Below, piece by piece: positions 1-5,351 of a DNA stretch of 7,186 nt; the first letter of the stretch is position 1; the number at the start of each line of letters is the position of its first letter. A program made the position numbers and the translations under genes. Under the pieces are notes generated by a model. That model was not told the origin of the DNA and made no database searches. It saw nothing but the letters and a program-made list of their open reading frames with translations. Source of the stretch: Geobacteraceae bacterium (GTDB taxonomy: Bacteria > Desulfobacterota > Desulfuromonadia > Geobacterales > Geobacteraceae); assembly GCA_012797715.1 (NCBI GenBank), contig JAAZOO010000108.1, positions 1 through 7,186 on the forward strand. Direction: 5' to 3'.

Positions 1-196
1 AGCACAGGAAAAGAAAAAGGCAAGTACTATTTCCGGGGCGGTTCCGGTGCTCTTAGACCGCATTTCCGCCCCGTCCGGGGAGGTTTCTCGTCGCGTCCGG
101 AACGGTGGCTCCGTACGGCTGCCGTGCTCGTTCCGAATTGTGCTTTGGATGATATCCCTGATACCCAAAGGAGACGGAAAGATGCCTGCTCCGCGG
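1..196. other. Upstream region with no supported gene; two GC-rich inverted repeats
   Basis: I cannot assign a gene here. One plus-strand frame is open from base 1 to a TGA at 250-252, but it is Arg-rich, resembles no family I know and runs through the fabI promoter. Another frame stops at 54-56 and could be the last codons of a gene ending from the left. Two inverted repeats are visible. CGGGGCGG (34-41) pairs with CCGCCCCG (66-73) around a smaller CGGT/ACCG stem (45-48 with 57-60). CGGAACG (98-104) pairs with CGTTCCG (129-135). Neither is followed by a T tract, so I do not call them terminators. They could be RNA structures in a longer upstream transcript, or chance in GC-rich DNA. Confidence 0.4.
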
Positions 197-225
197 TTGC
201 AATTCGTCCGGTTTTACACTATGAT
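197..225 (+). promoter_or_regulatory. Predicted sigma70-type promoter of fabI
   Basis: A -35 element TTGCAA (197-202, 4 of 6 consensus bases) is followed after exactly 17 bases by a -10 element TATGAT (220-225, 5 of 6). Transcription would start near 232. This leaves a leader of roughly 35-40 bases before the fabI ATG at 269, enough for the ribosome site at 258-263. The placement also argues that translation starts at 269 and not at the in-frame ATG at 182, which lies upstream of this promoter. This is a pattern match by eye only. Confidence 0.6.
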
Positions 226-268
226 TCCCGTCGTGCTGGACGTGAAGATTGAACTTCGGAGGGCGCTA

Positions 269-1039
269 ATGGGGCTTCTTGACGGGAAAAAAGCTGTAAT
301 CTTCGGTATTGCAAATGAAAAGAGTATCGCTTGGGCGATCGCGCAGGCATTCAGGAAAGAGGGTGCGGAGCTGGCATTCACCTATGCCAGCGAAGCGGTT
401 GCAAAGAGGATTTTTCCGCTGGCTGAGAGCATCGGAGTAACCCGGATTTATCCGTGTGACGTGACAAAGGATGAGGATATAAGAAACGTCTTCTCTGAGA
501 TCGGCAAGGTCTGGGACGGCGTCGATATCCTGATCCACTCCATCGCATTTGCAAACAGGGAGGAATTGAAAGGTTCCTTCCTCAATACATCGCGGGCAGG
601 TTTCGCGCTTGCCATGGATGTCAGTGCATACTCCCTCATCGCACTGGTCAGGGAGGCACATCCCTTGATGAAGGGGAGGGGAGGAAGTGTCCTCGCCATG
701 ACGTACTACGCATCGGAGAAGGTTTTCCCCAATTATAATGTGATGGGCGTGGCAAAGGCCGCCCTGGAAGCGAATGTCCGCTACCTGGCAGAGGCCGTGG
801 GACCGGACGGCATCCGCGTGAACGCCATCTCCGCCGGGCCACTGAAGACGCTTGCCGCTTCCGGAGTCGGCGGCTTCCACCAGATTGCCGCCCATGTGGA
901 GGCAAAGACGCCGCTTCGCAGCAATATCGAACAGCAGGATGTGGCAAATGCGGCGCTTTTCCTGTGCAGCGATCTGTCCCGCAGGATAACCGGAGGGGTC
1001 CATTTCGTGGACAGCGGTTACAACATCATGGGAATGTAA
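269..1039 (+). CDS. fabI: Enoyl-[acyl-carrier-protein] reductase (NADH), FabI
   Basis: FabI catalyses the last step of each round of type II fatty-acid elongation in the cytoplasm, reducing trans-2-enoyl-ACP to acyl-ACP with NAD(P)H. The 256-residue protein is full length for the family and collinear with E. coli FabI. It has a Rossmann start GIANEKSIAWAIA (13-25), the SIAFA segment (91-95), catalytic Tyr156 and Lys163 in the Y-x6-K motif (YNVMGVAK), Tyr146, and the substrate-loop region ISAGPLKTLAASG (187-199). Residue 93 is Ala where E. coli has Gly, as in Bacillus and Staphylococcus FabI; Met159 and Phe203, also linked to triclosan response, are retained. The ATG at 269 is chosen because GGAGGG (258-263) lies 5 bases upstream and the family begins at MGLLDGKK. 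The frame is open upstream, and another in-frame ATG at 182 has its own ribosome site. hflX follows after a short gap on the same strand. Confidence 0.96.
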   Translation: MGLLDGKKAVIFGIANEKSIAWAIAQAFRKEGAELAFTYASEAVAKRIFPLAESIGVTRIYPCDVTKDEDIRNVFSEIGKVWDGVDILIHSIAFANREELKGSFLNTSRAGFALAMDVSAYSLIALVREAHPLMKGRGGSVLAMTYYASEKVFPNYNVMGVAKAALEANVRYLAEAVGPDGIRVNAISAGPLKTLAASGVGGFHQIAAHVEAKTPLRSNIEQQDVANAALFLCSDLSRRITGGVHFVDSGYNIMGM

Positions 1040-1064
1040 TCACCCGCGAGTATCTGCAACGCCC

Positions 1065-1097
1065 GGCGCCGGCCGTCCCGTTCGCGGCCGGCATGCC
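1065..1097 (+). other. GC-rich hairpin between fabI and hflX
   Basis: GCCGGCCG (1068-1075) and CGGCCGGC (1085-1092) form a perfect 8-bp stem around a 9-base loop. GGC (1065-1067) and GCC (1095-1097) can extend it past a 2-base bulge. No T tract follows; the next bases are purine-rich and contain the hflX ribosome sites. It is therefore not a standard intrinsic terminator. It could stabilise the fabI 3' end, weakly attenuate read-through or mask translation of hflX. All of these roles are inference. Confidence 0.5.
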
Positions 1098-1110
1098 AGG
1101 AGGCGAGGAA

Positions 1111-1124
1111 AGGAGACCCCGATA
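1111..1124 (+). promoter_or_regulatory. Ribosome binding site deciding the hflX start, with candidate ATA start codon
   Basis: AGGAGA (1111-1116) is followed by 5 bases and then ATA (1122-1124), in frame with hflX and 15 codons before the first conventional start, TTG 1167. The intervening codons read IRQIHGNLTGLKASQ, which looks like genuine coding sequence and runs straight into the protein. The hflX frame has no ATG, GTG or TTG between here and its last upstream stop. TTG 1167 has a weaker site, AAGG (1155-1158), 8 bases away. I infer that translation may begin at AUA, or that the base is a mutation or sequencing error of ATG. Confidence 0.45.
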
Positions 1125-1166
1125 CGACAGATCCACGGTAATCTGACCGGCCTGAAGGCGAGCCAA

Positions 1167-2786
1167 TTGAGCGCACTGGAGAAGCTCTATCGCCGCAGGG
1201 TCCCTCCCGGCGAAGTGGTGACACGGGAACTTGCCGCGCGAATGGGACAGCTTTCCCAAGAGATCGGGCGACAGGTCGGCGTGCTGATCAATCGGATCGG
1301 TCTCGTTGAATACGTTCTTGTGGGAGATGAAAAAGGGCTCTATATCCCTGAACTCTCCGACTACCCTCTTGGCAGGAAACGTTTGCGGGGCCTGCGCCTC
1401 TGTCATACCCACCTGAAGGGAGAGCCCCTTACCGAAGATGATCTGACCGATCTGGCCCTCCTGCGCCTCGACCTGATGGCGGCTCTCCTTCTCTCTCCCG
1501 GAAAACAATCCTTCTCCATTCAGGTTGCCTTCCTGGAGACCTCCTCCCACGGGTCCGTCCCGTATCGGGCAGACCCGCCTGTTCCCTTCGACCGGTTCAG
1601 GATGGATGCCGCACAGTTCATCTCATCCCTGGAAACGTCCCTGGAGAAATCGGTTCCGGAGTCTCGGGAAGTGCGGGGCGCGGAAGAGCGGGCCATCCTG
1701 GTCTCGGTCTCACGACGTCCCCGTCCCGAGGCGGAGGACTCCCTGGACGAGCTGCGGGAGCTTGCCCGAACCGCAGGGATCCAGGTTCTCGATTCCTTCA
1801 TCCAGATCCGCCGCGATATAAGTCCACGCTTCCTCATGGGAGAGGGAAAGATGCGTGACGTGATCATCCGGGCGCTGCAACTGGGCGCAACCATGCTTCT
1901 GTTCGATCAGGAGCTCTCCCCTGCGCAGGTTCGATCCATTTCGGAAATGACCGAACTGAAGGTCATCGATCGCAGTCAGTTGATTCTGGATATTTTTGCC
2001 CGCCGCGCCGTGAGCCTGGACGGGAAGGTTCAGGTGGAGCTGGCTCAGCTCAAGTATATCCTTCCCCGCCTTACGGGACGCGGCGTTCAGATGTCCCGCC
2101 TCATGGGGGGAATCGGCGGCCGCGGCCCCGGTGAAACGAAACTGGAGATGGACAGACGCCGGATTCGGGACCGGATCTCCCGGTTGGAGCGGGAGCTGGA
2201 GGAGCTTTCCCGAGGGCGCTATCAGCGGCGGCGGAAACGGGTGAAGGCGGGGATACCCATCGTTTCCATTGTCGGCTACACCAATGCGGGAAAATCGACG
2301 CTGCTCAACACCCTTACCAAGAGCTCCGTGTTCACGGAGGACCTCCTGTTCGCGACCCTTGATACCGCCACGCGCAGACTTCGCTTTCCCCGGGAGCGAG
2401 AAGTGATCGTAACCGACACCGTCGGCTTTATCCGCTCCCTGCCCGCGTCACTCATGGGTGCCTTCAAGGCAACCCTGGAAGAGCTGCAGGACGCAGACCT
2501 TCTGATTCATCTCGTTGACTGGTCCAGTCCTCGATTCGAAGAGCAGATACGGCAGGTTGAGGAAATTCTCGAAGAACTCGGACTGTCCGAAAAGCCCCGA
2601 CTGCTCGTTTTCAACAAAAAGGACCTGCTTCCGGAGATGAAAAAGAAGAATCCCGTCGGCTTTCTCAAGGCGCGCCAGGCGGTTCGATCCTACGGCGCCA
2701 TTACCATTTCCGCCCATGACGCGGCAAGTCTTGACGTTCTGCTCGAAGAGATGGAAGGACGATTCTGGCCTGACGAAACAGTCTGA
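1167..2786 (+). CDS. hflX: Ribosome-associated GTPase HflX, long form with N-terminal extension
   Basis: HflX binds the 50S subunit and, in studied bacteria, splits stalled or hibernating 70S ribosomes under stress. Counting from TTG 1167 (539 aa), the HflX-specific domain has LMGEGKM (223-229), FDQELSPAQVRS (246-257) and the glycine-rich RLMGGIGGRGPGETK (311-325), followed by a basic helical segment to about 360. The GTPase domain has G1 GYTNAGKST (370-378), switch I FATLDTATR (395-403), G3 DTVGF (417-421), G4 NKKD (483-486) and G5 SAHD (515-518). All nucleotide-binding motifs are intact. E. coli and B. subtilis HflX are about 420-430 aa, so roughly 170 residues are extra at the N terminus. 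That part has a conserved look and includes HTH...T..D (80-92), discussed in the findings. Coordinates use the first conventional start; the true start is probably ATA at 1122 (554 aa). No separate promoter is seen, so co-transcription with fabI is likely. Confidence 0.95.
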   Translation: MSALEKLYRRRVPPGEVVTRELAARMGQLSQEIGRQVGVLINRIGLVEYVLVGDEKGLYIPELSDYPLGRKRLRGLRLCHTHLKGEPLTEDDLTDLALLRLDLMAALLLSPGKQSFSIQVAFLETSSHGSVPYRADPPVPFDRFRMDAAQFISSLETSLEKSVPESREVRGAEERAILVSVSRRPRPEAEDSLDELRELARTAGIQVLDSFIQIRRDISPRFLMGEGKMRDVIIRALQLGATMLLFDQELSPAQVRSISEMTELKVIDRSQLILDIFARRAVSLDGKVQVELAQLKYILPRLTGRGVQMSRLMGGIGGRGPGETKLEMDRRRIRDRISRLERELEELSRGRYQRRRKRVKAGIPIVSIVGYTNAGKSTLLNTLTKSSVFTEDLLFATLDTATRRLRFPREREVIVTDTVGFIRSLPASLMGAFKATLEELQDADLLIHLVDWSSPRFEEQIRQVEEILEELGLSEKPRLLVFNKKDLLPEMKKKNPVGFLKARQAVRSYGAITISAHDAASLDVLLEEMEGRFWPDETV

Positions 2787-2858
2787 TGTTTCCGAGGAAA
2801 TTCCTTTCGAACTGCCATCCGCTCCCGGACTCCCGTTACCCTGTGCCCCCCTTTTGCG

Positions 2859-2887
2859 TTGACAGTACCATCTTTCTTTTCTATACT
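2859..2887 (+). promoter_or_regulatory. Strong predicted sigma70-type promoter of the transglycosylase operon
   Basis: A perfect -35 TTGACA (2859-2864) is followed by a 17-base spacer and TATACT (2882-2887, 5 of 6 bases of the -10 consensus). The T-rich spacer fits a strong promoter. Transcription should begin near 2894, giving a leader of about 35-55 bases. This rules out translation of the transglycosylase from the in-frame ATG at 2786, which overlaps the hflX stop. Confidence 0.8.
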
Positions 2888-2929
2888 TTCGCAGCCGTGA
2901 AGGCTTCCCCGTCTCCAGGAATCACTAAT

Positions 2930-4507
2930 GTGAGAAAGGGTAACGCTATGATTCAATTATTTTGTGCAGCTGCACTCCTCGCATATTCCTGCATGCCTGC
3001 GTCTGCCCGGGCAGCTGATTCCGGTGCGGAAGACGCCCCGTGGATGCAGGTGGCATCATTCGCATCGGAGAATTCGGCGGCTCGCTCGAAGGGAGTCCGG
3101 AGAAGCGGCGAAAGCAGTGCGCCGGTGGATGAAAAGAGCCTTTCACGGGCCCTCGAGCTGCCGGTCATGGATACCTTCGCCTCCAGTGAGCCGTCGGACG
3201 GCTTTGATGAGTTCGAGCTGCGGATTCCCGATTATGACCTGCCGGAATCTGATATCCCGCTCACCGTCAACAGCAAGGTGGAGTATTTCATCAACTTTTT
3301 CCAGACGAACGGCAGAAGTTGGTTTTCAAAGTGGCTTTCCCGCTCGGAGCGTTATATTCCCATGATGAAGGAAGTCCTCAAGAAGGAAGGGCTCCCCGAA
3401 GATCTGGTGTATCTTGCAATGATAGAGAGCGGTTTTTCGACCCATGCCCATTCCCGGGCGAGCGCGGTCGGGCCCTGGCAGTTCATTGCCGGAACCGGGA
3501 AAAGGTATTCCCTCCGCATCGACCCGTGGATAGACGAGCGGCGCGATCCCCTGAAATCCACCGTCGCAGCCGCCATGTATCTGAAGGAACTGTACAGCCT
3601 TTTCAATAAGGACTGGTATCTTGCGGCTGCGGGATACAATGCGGGCGAGAACAAGATTCTGCGTGCCATCAGCATGTACGAAAGCCGGGACTTCTGGGAG
3701 CTTTCCCGCGGCGCGTACCTGAAGCGGGAGACCAAGGATTATGTGCCGAAGCTTCTGGCAGCCGCGATTATCGCAAAGGAACCGGCAAAGTACGGTTTCG
3801 CGGATGTGGCGTATCTTCCTCCCATCGAGTTCGACACGGTCACTATCCCCAGCCGCACCGACCTGGAAGTGGTAGCCAAGGCCATCGATGTCCCCTATGA
3901 GACAATCCGGGAACTGAATCCCGAACTCAAGCGCTGGTGCACCCCTCCCGACTATCCCGACTACAGCCTGAAGATACCGAAGGGGAAAAAGGCCGTTTTC
4001 CTCAGTGAGTACGCAAAAATACCCGAAAACGAGAGGTATGCGGAACGCGCGCTTTCCTTCCGCTACAGAGCCGTCAAGGGGGACACCCTGGAATCCATTG
4101 CCCGGCGGTTCGGTGTCCGGGCAGAGGAGATAGCGTCTCTCAATAACCTGAGGAATGCTCGAAAACTGAAGGGAAAGGTGTTGAGGGTCGTGGTCGGACC
4201 AGAAGCGCGAAAGGCTGATACGGCCTTGGCACCCGAGAAGGCGGCGCCCGAGAAAGTGGATGCCGTTGCACGGAAAGCAGAACCGGAAAAGAAGTCCCCC
4301 CCCCGGGAGGTGGCGCATTACTATACGGTTCGTCGGGGTGACACGTTGAACTCCGTGGCACGGCGTTTCAATGTCTCCACCAGAATCATCGCCGCCTGGA
4401 ACAACATCAAGGGAAAGATGACTCTGAAGCCGGGAAAACGAATCATTGTCGCCAAGTACGTTGAAAAGGGCGGGAAGATGACCCCCCTGGAAAAAGAGAA
4501 TGGATAA
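2930..4507 (+). CDS. MltD-like membrane-bound/exported lytic murein transglycosylase with two LysM domains
   Basis: This enzyme should cleave the MurNAc-GlcNAc bond of peptidoglycan in the periplasm, leaving 1,6-anhydro ends. Counting from GTG 2930 (525 aa), a signal sequence covers residues 1-28 (basic MRK start, hydrophobic core, ARA before the likely cut); Cys21 is a poor alternative lipobox (AYSC). The SLT/GH23 domain spans about 130-290, with catalytic Glu166 in AMIESGF, GPWQF (181-185) and AAAGYNAG (232-239). LysM domains lie at about 378-422 (YRAVKGDTLESIARRF) and 464-508 (YYTVRRGDTLNSVARRF), joined by a Lys/Glu/Ala/Pro-rich linker. This is MltD architecture. GTG 2930 (AGGA at 2917-2920) gives the signal a positive charge; ATG 2948 has a better site (AAAGGG, 2935-2940) but would leave no basic residue before the core (519 aa). 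The linker is encoded across a nine-C run. A TPR-protein gene follows 41 bases downstream, probably in the same transcript. Confidence 0.9.
   Translation: MRKGNAMIQLFCAAALLAYSCMPASARAADSGAEDAPWMQVASFASENSAARSKGVRRSGESSAPVDEKSLSRALELPVMDTFASSEPSDGFDEFELRIPDYDLPESDIPLTVNSKVEYFINFFQTNGRSWFSKWLSRSERYIPMMKEVLKKEGLPEDLVYLAMIESGFSTHAHSRASAVGPWQFIAGTGKRYSLRIDPWIDERRDPLKSTVAAAMYLKELYSLFNKDWYLAAAGYNAGENKILRAISMYESRDFWELSRGAYLKRETKDYVPKLLAAAIIAKEPAKYGFADVAYLPPIEFDTVTIPSRTDLEVVAKAIDVPYETIRELNPELKRWCTPPDYPDYSLKIPKGKKAVFLSEYAKIPENERYAERALSFRYRAVKGDTLESIARRFGVRAEEIASLNNLRNARKLKGKVLRVVVGPEARKADTALAPEKAAPEKVDAVARKAEPEKKSPPREVAHYYTVRRGDTLNSVARRFNVSTRIIAAWNNIKGKMTLKPGKRIIVAKYVEKGGKMTPLEKENG
4296..4304 (+). repeat. 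Nine-C homopolymer inside the transglycosylase gene
   Basis: Nine consecutive C's, followed by GGG, encode part of Ser-Pro-Pro-Arg in the linker between the LysM domains (residues 456-459 from GTG 2930). Gaining one C would bring TGA 4339-4341 into frame; losing one would bring TGA 4347-4349 into frame. Either slip would remove LysM2 and leave the catalytic domain and LysM1 intact. Confidence 0.9.
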
Positions 4508-4548
4508 CCATGCCCTGGTGACCGCGGGCAGGGAAAGGACTGGATCGG

Positions 4549-5280
4549 ATGTATAATTGCTTGATTGCTTTCGGCACGGCCACTATTGTGTTTGCCGTGC
4601 TTTTTTTCGCAGCGGATGTTTCCTGGTGGGTGTCCCTCGCTCCCGCCTTGCTTGTCTTTGCCGTCACGTACCTGCTCCTGGTGCGTATGGTAATGAAAAA
4701 GGTGAACGGCATTATGGAAGCGGCCGGAAAAGACTTGCAGGGCCAGCGTGTTGAAAAGGCGATCCGGACGCTGAAGGAAGCACTCCGGTACGGACCGTGG
4801 CAGTTCTCTGTCACCGGCCAGATCAACTCGCAGATTGGGATGATTTACTACATGAAACGAGACTTTTCCAATGCCTTTCCCTATCTGGAGAAGGGATTCC
4901 CCAAGAACTGGATTTCCATGGGAATGCTTGCCGTCAGTTACATGAAACGCAACAAGAAGGATTCCATGTCCAACACGTTTGAAAAGGCGGTCCAGTGGAG
5001 TCCGAAGGAATCTCTTCTGTGGAACCTGTACGCATACTGCGTCAATGAAGGCGGCGATACGGAGAAGGCGAAACAGGTGCTGGAGAGAGGACGGAAAAAG
5101 CTGCCCGGTGATGAGCGAATCGCCGCCAATCTGGAATCCCTGAAAGAGGGGAAGAGGATGAAGATGAAGAGTTTCGGCGATATGTGGCTCCAGTTCCACC
5201 TGGAGCGGCAGAGCGTGATTTTGAAACAGCAGGCGGCTGCCCTGGGAGGGTCGGCTCGTAAAAAGATTATCCGGAAATAG
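4549..5280 (+). CDS. Two-helix membrane protein with TPR-like repeats, function unknown
   Basis: I do not recognise a named family. The 243-residue product begins with two hydrophobic segments (about 4-22 and 27-48) separated by a very short turn. They are followed by Arg and Lys residues, which suggests a hairpin anchor with the bulk in the cytoplasm (positive-inside rule). Residues about 58-190 are helical with TPR-like spacing: AIRTLKEALRYGP (71-83), IGMIYYMKRDFSNAFPYLEKG (96-116), MLAVSYMKRNKKDSMSNTFEKAVQWSP (126-152), and LWNLYAYCVNEGGDTEKAKQVLERGRKKLP (157-186). That makes about three to four degenerate repeats. The C-terminal tail from 203 is basic. TPR proteins usually act as scaffolds. 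The start at ATG 4549 follows AAAGGA (4534-4539). The gene lies 41 bases after the transglycosylase and immediately before the terminator, so a shared envelope role is possible but unproven. Confidence 0.85.
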   Translation: MYNCLIAFGTATIVFAVLFFAADVSWWVSLAPALLVFAVTYLLLVRMVMKKVNGIMEAAGKDLQGQRVEKAIRTLKEALRYGPWQFSVTGQINSQIGMIYYMKRDFSNAFPYLEKGFPKNWISMGMLAVSYMKRNKKDSMSNTFEKAVQWSPKESLLWNLYAYCVNEGGDTEKAKQVLERGRKKLPGDERIAANLESLKEGKRMKMKSFGDMWLQFHLERQSVILKQQAAALGGSARKKIIRK

Positions 5281-5295
5281 ACCGGAAAAGAGCGA

Positions 5296-5317
5296 GGGGC
5301 CATGCGGCCCCTTTTTT
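5296..5317 (+). terminator. Intrinsic terminator at the convergent gene junction
   Basis: GGGGCC (5296-5301) and GGCCCC (5306-5311) form a perfect 6-bp GC stem around the 4-base loop ATGC, followed directly by six T's (5312-5317). It lies 15 bases after the TPR-protein stop. Reading the minus strand, the same hairpin is followed by TCGCTCTTTT, a weaker T-rich tail. It may therefore also end the kinase/regulator transcript, whose last stop is at 5352-5354. Confidence 0.92.
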
Positions 5318-5351
5318 CTGAAAACGAGACAGGTAGGGCGGGCCTGGTTCC

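Noticed and set aside
1..252. Open plus-strand frame ending at TGA 250-252, as a partial upstream gene
   Set aside because: The translation is Arg-rich with no recognisable family, and it overlaps the fabI promoter and inverted repeats. All long openness here is expected in GC-rich DNA.
47..268. Extension of the fabI frame upstream to base 47
   Set aside because: The family starts at MGLLDGKK, a good ribosome site precedes ATG 269, and a promoter lies inside the extension. Only the ATG 182 possibility is kept, as a finding.
2786..2929. Transglycosylase start at ATG 2786, overlapping the hflX stop (TGATG)
   Set aside because: A strong promoter at 2859-2887 lies downstream of this ATG, and a signal peptide begins only at 2930 or 2948. 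The 48-54 extra residues look non-coding.
2894..2947. Possible riboswitch (for example a c-di-GMP/GEMM type) in the transglycosylase leader
   Set aside because: The leader is only about 35-55 bases, and the conserved GEMM sequence blocks and paired stems are absent.
3326..5199. Long minus-strand open frames at 3326-4318 and 4321-5199
   Set aside because: They lie antisense to the transglycosylase and TPR-protein genes, have no recognisable domains, and mirror codon bias of the real genes.
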